A DNA stretch of 64,000 bases, from NCBI GenBank assembly GCA_035652235.1, contig DASREE010000048.1:1-64000 (forward strand), given 5' to 3'. This DNA is from PALSA-612 sp035652235 (GTDB taxonomy: Bacteria; Actinomycetota; Thermoleophilia; Gaiellales; Gaiellaceae). This document shows, piece by piece, positions 49,054-57,685 of this stretch. Position 1 is the first letter of the stretch. Every line of letters begins with the position of its first letter. A program made the position numbers and the translations under genes. The notes under the pieces are model-generated. The model did not search any database. It had not been told where the DNA came from and saw nothing but the letters and a program-made list of their open reading frames with translations.

Positions 49054-50115
49054 CTAGCCGCCGCCGTATGCAGACACCGGCAGCTCGAGCGTCGTGTCCG
49101 TCGCGCCGCGGGCCGCCGCCTCGTCCTCGAGCCGGCCGGCGAGCTCGTCCGCGCCCGGCGCGGCCGCGAGCAGCCGAGCGGCGACGGCCTCCGTCGAGCC
49201 GAGGCGCACGAGCTCCTGCGCGAACGGCTTCGGGAAGCGCCCGCGCCCGAGGTACCAGCCGTAGAACTTCTTCAGGAAGCCGGTCGCCCTCCGCTCCCCG
49301 AGCTCGCGCGCCGTCTCGCGCACGAAGTGCACGAGCTCGGCCGCCACCTCCGCGGCCGAGGGCTGCTCGTCGCCGCCGAGGAGCACCTCGCGCAGCACCC
49401 ATGGGTTGCCCTGTGCGGCGCGGCCGACCATGACCGCGGCGGCGCCGGTCGTCTCCAACACCCGCTCCGCCTCGGCGCGCGAGGTGACGTCGCCGGAGGC
49501 GACGACCGGGACGGCGACCCGCTCGACGAGCTCCGCCGTCAGCGCGTGGTCGGCCCGGCCCGAGTACATCTGGCGGGCCGAGCGCGGGTGGAGGGTGAGG
49601 CTGCTCGCCCCCGCGTCGACGAGCCTCGGCCCGACGTCGAGGCAGGCGCGCGAGCCGTTCTCCAGCCCGCGCCGCAGCTTCACGCTCACCGGCACCTCGA
49701 CCGCGCTCGCGACCGCGTCGACGATCCGGCAGGCCCGCTCCGCGTCCTCGAGCAGCATCGCGCCGGCGCCTGTCTTCGTCACCTTCCGCACGGGGCAGCC
49801 GAAGTTGATGTCGACGATGTCGGCGCCCGCCGCCTCCACCAGCACGGCCGCCTCCGCCATAAGCGCGGGCTCGGAGCCGAAGATCTGGACGGCGAGGGGC
49901 CGCTCGTCGCTCGCGAGCCTGAGGTACCCGAGCGTGCGCTCGCTGCCGTGGTGGAGACCGGCGCAGCTGACCATCTCCGAGCAGACGAGCCCGGCGCCGA
50001 AGCGGCGGCCCTGGCGGCGGAAGGCCTGCACGCTGACGCCCGCCATCGGCGCGAGCACGAGGCGGGTTGCAACCTCGACGCTGCCGATCTTCCACGGGTC
50101 GAGAAGTCCCTGCAC
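49054..50115 (-). CDS. dus: tRNA-dihydrouridine synthase
   Basis: This 353-residue FMN enzyme reduces uridines in tRNA D loops. It has LVLAPMAGVSVQAFR, CSEMVSCAGL, QIFGSEPALM, the catalytic Cys in DINFGCPVRKV, KLRRG, HPRSARQMYSG and GDVTSRAEAE. The pattern is DusB-like, common in Gram-positive bacteria. TACATT (50126-50131, minus) lies ten bases before the GTG. It is divergent from greA. Confidence 0.93.
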   Translation of the reverse strand: MQGLLDPWKIGSVEVATRLVLAPMAGVSVQAFRRQGRRFGAGLVCSEMVSCAGLHHGSERTLGYLRLASDERPLAVQIFGSEPALMAEAAVLVEAAGADIVDINFGCPVRKVTKTGAGAMLLEDAERACRIVDAVASAVEVPVSVKLRRGLENGSRACLDVGPRLVDAGASSLTLHPRSARQMYSGRADHALTAELVERVAVPVVASGDVTSRAEAERVLETTGAAAVMVGRAAQGNPWVLREVLLGGDEQPSAAEVAAELVHFVRETARELGERRATGFLKKFYGWYLGRGRFPKPFAQELVRLGSTEAVAARLLAAAPGADELAGRLEDEAAARGATDTTLELPVSAYGGG

Positions 50116-50144
50116 AGGAGCGGAAAATGTAGCGCTGCCGCGTA

Positions 50145-50174
50145 TTGCGCGGCGCGAGCCTCGTACGCTACAAT
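50145..50174 (+). promoter_or_regulatory. greA promoter
   Basis: TTGCGC (50145-50150), an 18-base spacer and TACAAT (50169-50174) form a good vegetative promoter. The expected start site is near 50181, immediately before the leader hairpin at 50182. It is only about 30 bases from the divergent dus start. Confidence 0.6.
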
Positions 50175-50181
50175 CCCCGGC

Positions 50182-50213
50182 CGCGACGGCCGCGAAGTGC
50201 CGCGCGTTTTTTT
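50182..50213 (+). terminator. Promoter-proximal intrinsic terminator (attenuator) in the greA leader
   Basis: CGCGACGGC (50182-50190) pairs with GCCGCGCG (50199-50206), giving eight GC pairs with one bulged A (50186) and an eight-base loop. The stem is followed immediately by seven T (50207-50213). No upstream plus-strand gene is near that would need a terminator here. It lies between the greA promoter and the greA start at 50241, so most transcripts may end as RNAs of about 32 bases unless read-through is allowed. Confidence 0.7.
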
Positions 50214-50240
50214 GTCGAGGGCAGGAGAGGTAGAGAACAC

Positions 50241-50714
50241 GTGAAGGAAGTGATCCTGACGAAGGAGGGGTTCGAGAAGCTCCGGCAGGAGATCGAGTAC
50301 CTCTCGACCGAGAAGCGGCGCGAGGTGGCAGAGCGGATCCGCCACGCGCGCGAGTTCGGCGACATCGCCGAGAACTCGGAGTACGACGATGCGAAGAACG
50401 AGCAGGCGATGCTCGAGCACCGCATCCTCACGCTCGAGGAGCGCCTCCGCTCGGCCCGCGTGATCTCGAAGAAGGACGTGGCCAAGGACGTCGTCTCGAT
50501 CGGCTCGACGGTGAGGCTGCGCGACCTCGACGCCAAGACGACGGTCGAGTACCGGATCGTCGGCTCGGCCGAGGCGAACCCGTCCGAGAACAAGCTGTCC
50601 AACGAGTCGCCGGTGGGGCGCGCGATCATCGGCAAGAAGAAGGGCGAGACGGTCGAGGTGAGCGCCCCGCGCGGCTCGCTCAAGTTCAAGATCCTCGAGA
50701 TCCGAGCAGCCTGA
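50241..50714 (+). CDS. greA: Transcription elongation factor GreA
   Basis: GreA rescues backtracked RNA polymerase by stimulating transcript cleavage. The 157-residue product has the N-terminal coiled coil with the acidic tip GDIAENSEYDDAK; D41 and E44 fall at the same numbers as in E. coli. The C-terminal FKBP-like domain has NKLSNESPVGRAIIGKKKGE. GTG 50241 was chosen since it gives MKEVILTKEGFEKL, the family start, with GCAGGAGAGG upstream; the longer frame through the T7 run is not translated. Confidence 0.96.
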   Translation: MKEVILTKEGFEKLRQEIEYLSTEKRREVAERIRHAREFGDIAENSEYDDAKNEQAMLEHRILTLEERLRSARVISKKDVAKDVVSIGSTVRLRDLDAKTTVEYRIVGSAEANPSENKLSNESPVGRAIIGKKKGETVEVSAPRGSLKFKILEIRAA

Positions 50715-50780
50715 CCCGCCCGGCGCCCGGCTCGGCCTCCGGGCCGGCGGCCGACCTCGGCTGCCGTAGACTCGGCGGCC

Positions 50781-52160
50781 ATGCCCGGACTGCCGAAGCG
50801 GTTTCCCGACCGTGACCAGGTCGCCGCGGTCCGCGCCGAGTCCGAGCGGCTCGAGCCGGGCGAGGAGGCGGGCGAGCGCCGGCGCCTGGCCGGCCGGGTG
50901 CTCGCGCGGCGCGACCTCGGCAAGCTCGTCTTCCTCGACCTCGTCGACCGCTCCGGCCGCATCCAGCTCCTCTGCCCCGCCGAGCGCGTCGGCGAGGTCG
51001 ACGTCGACCTCGGCGACGTCGTCGGCGTCGAAGGGGTCCCGTCCCGGACCCGGCGCGGCGAGCCGTCGCTCACCGTCGAGCGGCTGACGCTGCTCGCCAA
51101 GAACCGGCGCCCTCTGCCCGACACCTTCCACGGGCTCAGGGACACGGAGGCGCGCTACCGCCAGCGCTACCTCGACCTGATCGTCAACGAGGACGTGCGC
51201 AGCGACTTCCTCGTCCGCTCCCGCCTCGTCTCCTCGATCCGCCGCCGGCTCGACGAGGCCGGATTCGTCGAGGTGGAGACGCCGATCCTCCAGCCTCGCT
51301 ACGGCGGCGCCTTCGCCCAGCCGTTCGTGACGCACTTCAACGCGCTCGGCCGCGACATGTACCTGCGCATCGCGACCGAGCTGTACCTGAAGCGGCTGAT
51401 CGTCGGCGGCCTCGAGCGCGTGTACGAGATCGGCAAGGACTTCCGCAACGAGGGCCTGTCCTACAAGAGGAGCCCCGAGTTCACGATGCTCGAGTGGTAC
51501 GAGGCCTATGCCGACTACCGCGACACGATGGCCCGACTCGAGCAGCTGGTCGAGGGCGTGGCGCTCGACACGGTCGGCCGCACGACCGTCGGCTTCCGCG
51601 GCCACGACATCGACCTGGCGGCACCCTGGCGGCGCCTGCGCCTCGTCGACGCGCTCGCCGAGCACGGCCTGTGGTCGCGCGACGAGGCCGAGCTCCGCGC
51701 CCGGCTGGACGAGCGCGGCGTCGACACCTCGCAGGACCGCACGTGGGCGCAGCTCGTCGACAAGGCCGTGACCTCGTACGTCGAGCCGCGGCTGATCGAG
51801 CCGACCATCCTGTACGACTACCCGGTCGAGCTGTCGCCGTTCGCGCGCGCGACCGACGACGACCCGACCATCACCGAGCGCTTCGAGTACTACGTCGGCG
51901 GCATGGAGCTCGGCAACGCGTTCACGGAGCTGAACGACCCGGACGAGCAGGCGGAGCGGTTCGCCCAGCAGCAGGCGGAGGGGGCGGGAGGGAACGTGGA
52001 GGCGGAGCCCGGCGACCCGGACTACGTCGAGGCGCTCGCCTACGGCATGCCGCCGACCGGCGGGCTCGGCCTCGGCATCGACCGGCTGGCGATGGTCCTC
52101 ACAGGCCGCGAGACGATCCGCGACGTGATCCTGTTCCCGACGCTGCGGGAGCGGGAGTAG
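50781..52160 (+). CDS. lysS: Lysyl-tRNA synthetase, class II
   Basis: The 459-residue enzyme charges tRNA-Lys. An OB-fold anticodon domain comes first (about 35-110, LAGRVLARRDLGKLVFLDLVDRSG); then motif 1 (FVEVETPILQPRYGGAFAQPF), motif 2 (RIATELYLKRLIVGGLERVYEIGKDFRNEG in two pieces with FTMLEWYEAYADY) and motif 3 (GGLGLGIDRLAMVLTG). The N-terminus is shorter than in E. coli LysS. TAGACT (50767-50772) lies eight bases before the ATG. Confidence 0.95.
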   Translation: MPGLPKRFPDRDQVAAVRAESERLEPGEEAGERRRLAGRVLARRDLGKLVFLDLVDRSGRIQLLCPAERVGEVDVDLGDVVGVEGVPSRTRRGEPSLTVERLTLLAKNRRPLPDTFHGLRDTEARYRQRYLDLIVNEDVRSDFLVRSRLVSSIRRRLDEAGFVEVETPILQPRYGGAFAQPFVTHFNALGRDMYLRIATELYLKRLIVGGLERVYEIGKDFRNEGLSYKRSPEFTMLEWYEAYADYRDTMARLEQLVEGVALDTVGRTTVGFRGHDIDLAAPWRRLRLVDALAEHGLWSRDEAELRARLDERGVDTSQDRTWAQLVDKAVTSYVEPRLIEPTILYDYPVELSPFARATDDDPTITERFEYYVGGMELGNAFTELNDPDEQAERFAQQQAEGAGGNVEAEPGDPDYVEALAYGMPPTGGLGLGIDRLAMVLTGRETIRDVILFPTLRERE

Positions 52161-52173
52161 CGGCTCACCGGCC

Positions 52174-52413
52174 GTGACCGAGCGCAGGCGCCGCAGCCTC
52201 AGTCCGAGCGCGAGCCGTGCGAGCTCGGCCTCCAGCACGTTACGCTCGCGTTCGTCACCTCGCTCCCGGGGGCTGTCGGTGTCGATGATCTTCCTCTCGA
52301 TCGGGCTCGGCACGGCGATCTGGATGCTCGCGGGACTCGCGCTCGCGCTCGGCCGCATGTCCGCGTCCCGAGGCTCCACGGAGCGCTCGCGGCTGGCCGC
52401 CCTGCGCCGGTGA
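52174..52413 (+). CDS. Small single-pass membrane protein, 79 residues
   Basis: The product has a Ser/Arg-rich N-terminus (RRRRSLSPSASRASSASS), one hydrophobic helix (about 37-60, SMIFLSIGLGTAIWMLAGLA) and a basic tail. I recognise no family. The GTG start is 13 bases after lysS, and the stop overlaps the next gene as GTGA, which supports translation. It could tether or regulate the polysaccharide deacetylase encoded next; that is inference. Confidence 0.55.
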   Translation: MTERRRRSLSPSASRASSASSTLRSRSSPRSRGLSVSMIFLSIGLGTAIWMLAGLALALGRMSASRGSTERSRLAALRR

Positions 52414-53150
52414 GGCCGCTCGTCCTCTGCTACCACGCCGTCTCGGACGGCTGGCCGCACCTGCTCGCCGTCCCGCCGGCCGCGCTCGAGGAGCAGCTCG
52501 AAGCGCTCCTGCGGCGAGGCTACCGGGCCGTCCGCGCGCAGGAGGTGCTGGCGGGCCGCGGGCGGCTGCTGCACGTCACCTTCGACGACGCGTTCGCGAG
52601 CGTGGGGAACGCGCTCCCGCTCCTGGAGCGGCTCGCCGTCCCCGCGACCGTCTTCGCCTGCCCCGCCTTCGCCGGCGACGGGCGGCCGCTCGATCTGCCC
52701 GAGCTGGCGGACGAGGTCGCCTCGCGGCCCCACGAGCTCGCGACGATGAACTGGGACGACCTGCGCGCCCTCGCCGGGGAGGGCGTGGAGGTGGGAGCGC
52801 ACTCGGTCTCGCACCGGCACCTGTGCGAGCTGGCCGACGAGGAGCTCGCCCGCGAGCTTCGCGACTCGCGCCGGCGGATCGAGGACGAGCTCGGCCGGCC
52901 CTGCCTGCTCCTCGCCTACCCGTACGGCGAGCACGACGACCGCGTCCGGGCCGCGGCGCGCGCGGCCGGCTTCGAGGCCGCCTTCGGGCTGCAGCCGCGC
53001 GACTGCAGCTGGTCGGACGCCTTCCGGCTGCCCCGGGTCGGCATCTGGCGGGGGGAGGGCTCCGCGGTCGTCGCCTTCAAGACCTCGCCGCTCGGGCGCT
53101 CCCGGCCGGTGACGGCGCTACGGCGCGCTCGCGACCGTCTGGCGCAGTGA
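52410..53150 (+). CDS. Polysaccharide deacetylase (NodB homology)
   Basis: The 246-residue carbohydrate esterase 4 protein has the first motif LHVTFDDAFAS with the metal and base aspartates, the second motif VGAHSVSHRHL with the two metal histidines, and LLLAYPYGEHDDRV. No signal peptide is evident, so it may act on cytoplasmic or membrane-linked glycan, or be exported otherwise. Its 3' end overlaps the convergent epimerase gene by 33 bases. Glycan building is the common theme of these neighbours. Confidence 0.88.
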   Translation: MRPLVLCYHAVSDGWPHLLAVPPAALEEQLEALLRRGYRAVRAQEVLAGRGRLLHVTFDDAFASVGNALPLLERLAVPATVFACPAFAGDGRPLDLPELADEVASRPHELATMNWDDLRALAGEGVEVGAHSVSHRHLCELADEELARELRDSRRRIEDELGRPCLLLAYPYGEHDDRVRAAARAAGFEAAFGLQPRDCSWSDAFRLPRVGIWRGEGSAVVAFKTSPLGRSRPVTALRRARDRLAQ

Positions 53151-54122
53151 GCCGACGACGTCCTCGAGGATCTGCTCGAGCGGGATGGTCGGCTGCCAGC
53201 CGATCGCCTCGCGGATCTTGTCGATCGCGGGCTCGCGGTGCAGCACGTCCTCGATGCCGAGGCCGTACACCTGCTCGTAGGGCACGAACACGAGCTCCGA
53301 GTCGGACTGTGTCAGCTCGAGGATGCGCCGGGCGAGGTCGAGCATGCGGATCGGCTCGCTCGAGCCGACGTTGAAGATCTCTCCCGAGATGGAGCGCGCC
53401 TGCATCAGGGACACGAGCGCCCGGATCGTGTCGCGGACGTGGCAGAACGAGCGGGTCTGCGTCCCGTCGCCGTGCACCTCGAGCGGGGCGCCGGCGAGCG
53501 CGGCGGCGATGAAGCGGGGGATGACCATGCCGTACTGCCCGCTCTGGCCGGGGCCGACCGTGTTGAACAGGCGGACGATCACGCAGTCGAGCCCGCGCTC
53601 CAGGTGGTACGCGAGCGCCAGGAACTCGTCCATCGCCTTCGAGTCGGCGTACAGCCACCGCTTCTCGGTCGTCGGTCCGTACACGCGGCGGTCGTCCTCG
53701 GACAGTGGCCGCTCCTCCCGGTGGTCGCCGTAGACCTCCGAGCTGGAGGCGATGAGCACGCGCTTGCCGAAGCGCGAGCAGCAGTCGAGCACCGTCTCCG
53801 TGCCCTGCACGTTGGTGACCATCGTGTGCACCGGCTGCTCCACGATCAGGCGCACGCCGACGGCGGCGGCGAGGTGGTAGACGACGTCGCACTTGTGCAC
53901 GAGCTCGTTGACCACCGCCTCCTTCAGCACCGAGTCGACGACCAGGTGGAAGGCGTCGTGCCTGCGCAGCCGCTCGACGTTGTCGAGCGAGCCGGTGGAG
54001 AGGTCGTCGAGGGCGTACACCTCGGCGCCCTCGTCGAGCAGCAGCTCGCACAGGTGGGCCCCGATGAACCCGGCTCCGCCCGTGACGAGCGCCTTCGTCC
54101 GCCTCTCGCCGGCCTCGTCCAC
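53118..54122 (-). CDS. NAD-dependent nucleotide-sugar epimerase/dehydratase (extended SDR)
   Basis: The 334-residue product has ALVTGGAGFIGAHLCELLL for NAD binding, HLAAAVGVRLIVEQP, SSSEVYGDHREERPL, the catalytic YADSKAMDE (Tyr and Lys of YxxxK), RLFNTVGPGQSGQYGMVIPRFI and RSFCHVRDTIRALV. The pattern fits UDP-glucose 4-epimerase or UDP-glucuronate decarboxylase types. GTG 54122 was chosen because TACGCT (54130-54135, minus) lies seven bases upstream, and the longer frame would extend back into the clpC start. Confidence 0.9.
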   Translation of the reverse strand: MDEAGERRTKALVTGGAGFIGAHLCELLLDEGAEVYALDDLSTGSLDNVERLRRHDAFHLVVDSVLKEAVVNELVHKCDVVYHLAAAVGVRLIVEQPVHTMVTNVQGTETVLDCCSRFGKRVLIASSSEVYGDHREERPLSEDDRRVYGPTTEKRWLYADSKAMDEFLALAYHLERGLDCVIVRLFNTVGPGQSGQYGMVIPRFIAAALAGAPLEVHGDGTQTRSFCHVRDTIRALVSLMQARSISGEIFNVGSSEPIRMLDLARRILELTQSDSELVFVPYEQVYGLGIEDVLHREPAIDKIREAIGWQPTIPLEQILEDVVGSLRQTVASAP

Positions 54123-54282
54123 GGGTGGCAGCGTACAGCCTGGGTCAGCTGGGACTCCGCCGGGCTCCCGCGCGACCGCGCGGGCCGAGCCGGCTCCCGC
54201 GCGAGACGACGCTGCCGCGAGGCCTCCGCGGGGGGCGCCGGCACGTCCGCCGGGCCGTGTCTGCCGCCCCCGGCAGGTTGGG

Positions 54283-54288
54283 TAACAT
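54283..54288 (+). promoter_or_regulatory. -10 element of clpC
   Basis: TAACAT lies about 70 bases before the clpC start, giving a leader of about 60 bases with a clear AAAGGGG ribosome-binding site at 54342-54348. I saw no inverted repeats of the CIRCE or HAIR kind in the leader. Confidence 0.4.
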
Positions 54289-54357
54289 GGCTCCTGTCCT
54301 TGCCGACGGGCTCGAGGGAACGAGGTTCTGGGTCCGGGCAGAAAGGGGTTGTCGGGG

Positions 54358-56880
54358 TTGTTCGAACGGTTCACAGAGCGCGCTCGCCAGGTCGTCGTCC
54401 TCGCGCAGGACGAGGCGCGTGCGCTGAAGCACAACTACATCGGCACCGAGCACATCCTCCTCGGCCTGCTGCGCGAGGAGGAGGGTCTGGCGGCGCGCGT
54501 GCTGGAGTCGCTGGACATCACCGTGGAGGAGGTGCGCGCGCAGGTCGCGCGCATCGTCGGCCAGGGCGACGAGGTGACGACGGGTCAGATCCCCTTCACC
54601 CCGCGCGCGAAAAAGGTCCTCGAGCTCGCGCTCCGCGAGGCGCTCTCGCTGGGCCACAACTACATCGGCACCGAGCACATCCTGCTCGGGCTCGTGCGTG
54701 AGAACGAGGGCGTCGCCGCGAGGATCCTGCTCGACTTCGACGCCGACGCCGAGAAGATCCGCAACGAGATCATCCGCATGCTCTCCGGCCCCGGGCGCCG
54801 CCAGCAGGGGCAGGTGCCCGCCGGCGAGAAGTCGAAGAGCTCGAAGCTCCTCGACCAGTTCGGCCGCAACCTCACCCGCCAGGCCTCCGAGGGGAAGCTC
54901 GACCCGGTCGTCGGGCGGCAGACCGAGATCGAGCGCGTGATGCAGATCCTCTCGCGCCGCACGAAGAACAACCCGGTGCTGATCGGCGAGCCGGGCGTCG
55001 GCAAGACCGCCGTCGTCGAGGGGCTCGCCCAGCGCATCGCCTCCGGGCAGGTGCCGGAGCTGCTCAAGGGCAAGCAGATCTACACGCTCGACCTGGCGGC
55101 GCTCGTCGCCGGCTCGAAGTACCGGGGCGAGTTCGAGGAGCGCCTGAAGAAGGTGATGAAGGAGATCACCCAGCGGGGCGACATCATCCTGTTCATCGAC
55201 GAGCTGCACAACCTGGTCGGCGCGGGCGCGGCCGAGGGCGCGATCGACGCCGCGTCGATCCTCAAGCCGGCCCTCGCCCGCGGCGAGCTGCAGACGATCG
55301 GCGCGACCACGCTGGACGAGTACCGCAAGTACCTGGAGCGGGACGCGGCGCTCGAGCGCCGCTTCCAGCAGATCCGCGTCGACGAGCCGTCGGTGGACGA
55401 CACGATCCAGATCCTGCGCGGTCTGCGCGACCGCTACGAGGCGCACCACCGGGTCAAGATCACAGACGAGGCGCTGCACTCCGCGGCGACGCTGGCCGAC
55501 CGCTACATCCAGGACCGGCACCTCCCGGACAAGGCGATCGACCTGATCGACGAGGCTGCATCGCGCATGCGCATCCGCACGATGACGGCGCCGCCGCGCT
55601 ACCGCGAGCTGGAGGAGGAGATCGAGAGGGTCCGCAAAGAGAAGGAAGACGCGATCGAGGCCCAGGAGTTCGAGAAGGCGGCCAGCCTGCGCGACAAGGA
55701 GCGCAAGCTGACGCAGAAGAAGCGCGAGCTCGAGGAGCAGTGGCACTCCAGCGAGTCGGAGGAGCAGCCGGAGATCGGCGAGGAGGAGATCGCGGACGTC
55801 GTCTCCATGTGGACGGGCATTCCGGTCTTCAAGCTCACCGAGGCGGAGACGCAGAAGCTGATCCGGATGGAGGACGAGCTGCACAAGCGCGTCATTGGCC
55901 AGCACGAGGCGATCGTGGCCGTGTCCAAGTCGATTCGCCGGGCGCGGGCGGGCATCAAGGACCCGAAGCGCCCGACCGGCTCGTTCATCTTCCTCGGCCC
56001 GTCGGGCGTGGGCAAGACCGAGCTCGCCCGCACGCTCGCCGAGTTCCTGTTCGGCGACGAGGACGCGATGATCCAGGTCGACATGTCGGAGTACATGGAG
56101 AAGCACTCCGTTTCCCGGCTGGTCGGCTCGCCGCCCGGCTACATCGGCTACGACGAGGGCGGGCAGCTGACCGAGGCGGTGCGCCGCAAGCCCTACTCGG
56201 TGCTGCTCCTCGACGAGATCGAGAAGGCCCACCCCGACGTCTTCAACATCCTGCTCCAGATCCTGGAGGACGGACGGCTGACGGACGCGCAGGGCCGCAA
56301 GGTCGACTTCCGGAACACGATCGTGATCATGACCTCCAACATCGGCGCCGGCGCGATCTCCAAGAACCAGACGCTCGGGTTCTCGGTCGGCGACGAGGGC
56401 GGCTTGTCCTACGAGGACATGAAGGACCGGGTCATGGGCGAGCTGAAGAAGGTGTTCCGCCCGGAGCTGCTCAACCGCATCGACGAGGTGATCGTCTTCC
56501 ACAAGCTGACGAAGGAAGAGATCATGGAGATCGTCGATCTGCTGATGAAGCGGGTGCGCGAGCAGATGGCGGTCCACGAGGTGGCCGTCGAGCTGACGAC
56601 CGCCGCCAAGGAGATGCTCGTCGAGCGTGGCTACGACCCGGCCATGGGCGCCCGCCCGCTGCGGCGCGCGATCCAGCGGCACATCGAGGATCCGCTCGCC
56701 GACTTCGTGCTCATGTCGGAGCTCGAGCCGGGCTCGACCATCCTTGTCGATCGCAAGGAGGGGGAGGAGGAGGTCGACATCACGGTCATCGCGGGCCCCG
56801 AGAAGCGCGAGCCGGTCACCGTGCCGGCCGACTCGGGTGAGCCGCAGGGCGACGACGGCGAAGGGCCAGCCGAGTCGTAG
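54358..56880 (+). CDS. clpC: ATP-dependent Clp protease ATPase subunit ClpC
   Basis: The 840-residue Hsp100 unfoldase feeds ClpP. It has two N-terminal repeats (HNYIGTEHILLGL at about 25 and 100), AAA-1 with Walker A GEPGVGKT (about 208), a UVR-type middle segment (EEIERVRKEKEDAIEAQEFEK, about 420-450), AAA-2 with GPSGVGKTE (about 546) and the LVGSPPGYIGYDEGG loop. TTG 54358 gives MFERFTERARQVV, the family N-terminus, with AAAGGGG nine bases upstream; TTG 54349 is the alternative. mcsAB and ctsR are not adjacent, as in other Actinobacteria. Confidence 0.95.
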   Translation: MFERFTERARQVVVLAQDEARALKHNYIGTEHILLGLLREEEGLAARVLESLDITVEEVRAQVARIVGQGDEVTTGQIPFTPRAKKVLELALREALSLGHNYIGTEHILLGLVRENEGVAARILLDFDADAEKIRNEIIRMLSGPGRRQQGQVPAGEKSKSSKLLDQFGRNLTRQASEGKLDPVVGRQTEIERVMQILSRRTKNNPVLIGEPGVGKTAVVEGLAQRIASGQVPELLKGKQIYTLDLAALVAGSKYRGEFEERLKKVMKEITQRGDIILFIDELHNLVGAGAAEGAIDAASILKPALARGELQTIGATTLDEYRKYLERDAALERRFQQIRVDEPSVDDTIQILRGLRDRYEAHHRVKITDEALHSAATLADRYIQDRHLPDKAIDLIDEAASRMRIRTMTAPPRYRELEEEIERVRKEKEDAIEAQEFEKAASLRDKERKLTQKKRELEEQWHSSESEEQPEIGEEEIADVVSMWTGIPVFKLTEAETQKLIRMEDELHKRVIGQHEAIVAVSKSIRRARAGIKDPKRPTGSFIFLGPSGVGKTELARTLAEFLFGDEDAMIQVDMSEYMEKHSVSRLVGSPPGYIGYDEGGQLTEAVRRKPYSVLLLDEIEKAHPDVFNILLQILEDGRLTDAQGRKVDFRNTIVIMTSNIGAGAISKNQTLGFSVGDEGGLSYEDMKDRVMGELKKVFRPELLNRIDEVIVFHKLTKEEIMEIVDLLMKRVREQMAVHEVAVELTTAAKEMLVERGYDPAMGARPLRRAIQRHIEDPLADFVLMSELEPGSTILVDRKEGEEEVDITVIAGPEKREPVTVPADSGEPQGDDGEGPAES

Positions 56881-57128
56881 GGCGCCCCGCGCGGTCGGTC
56901 GGCGCGCTGAAGTGGGCCGCGGCTCCTGCGCTGTCCCGCACCGTCCGCAAGCGCGGCTGTCTCGTCGATGCGGGCCGGCTCACGGCGCGAGCCACCCCGC
57001 ATACGCCCCGCGGGTCGGGGACGCAGCCCGAGGGCTCGCCTGGGCCGGCGAGGCAGGGGAGCTGTGTCTTCGTGTCGACCGGCGTGACCAGGCCGAGCGC
57101 GGCCTCGTATCCGCGATACGCTCGGCTC

Positions 57129-57584
57129 GTGGGCGTGACGATCCGGCACGTGCAGCCCTCCGACTACGGCCGGGTCATCCAGCACGTGAACGCGTGGTGG
57201 GGCGGGCGGGAGATGGCGCCGCTTCTGCCGCGGCTCTTCTTCATCCACTTCGAGGGCACGAGCTACGTCGCCGAGCGCGAGGACGGCACCCTCGCCGGCT
57301 TCCTCATCGGCTTCCTCTCGCAGACGAACACGGACGAGGCCTACGTGCACTTCGTCGGCGTCGCGCCCGACCTGCGCGGCACCGGGCTGGGGCGGCGGCT
57401 CTACGAGCGCTTCTTCGCCGCGGCTCGCGCACACGGGCGCAGCATCGTCCGCTGCGTCACCTCGCCGGCCAACGCCGACGCGCTCGCCTTCCACGAGGCG
57501 ATGGGCTTCGAGGTGGAGACGGTCGCCGACGACTACGACGGCACCGGGGAGGCGCGGGCGCTCCTCGTCAAGCGCCTCGCCTGA
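57129..57584 (+). CDS. GNAT-family N-acetyltransferase
   Basis: The 151-residue product begins MGVTIRHVQPSDYGRVIQHV, has the acetyl-CoA loop VGVAPDLRGTGLGRRLYERF and ends with ANADALAFHEAMGFEVE, standard GNAT motifs A and B. GTG 57129 was chosen because TACGCT (57117-57122) is six bases upstream, whereas the longer GTG at 57072 adds an unrelated N-terminus. Substrate unknown. The 248 bases between clpC and this gene hold no recognisable element. Confidence 0.85.
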   Translation: MGVTIRHVQPSDYGRVIQHVNAWWGGREMAPLLPRLFFIHFEGTSYVAEREDGTLAGFLIGFLSQTNTDEAYVHFVGVAPDLRGTGLGRRLYERFFAAARAHGRSIVRCVTSPANADALAFHEAMGFEVETVADDYDGTGEARALLVKRLA

Positions 57585-57685
57585 TCGCTGTCGGGAGGCT
57601 TCCGCCACCTCGCCGCCGCCGATCGTCACGCTCTCGTCACAGCGCGGCGGCGGCCGCCGTCGGACCGCGCCTGTACGGTGGCCGG

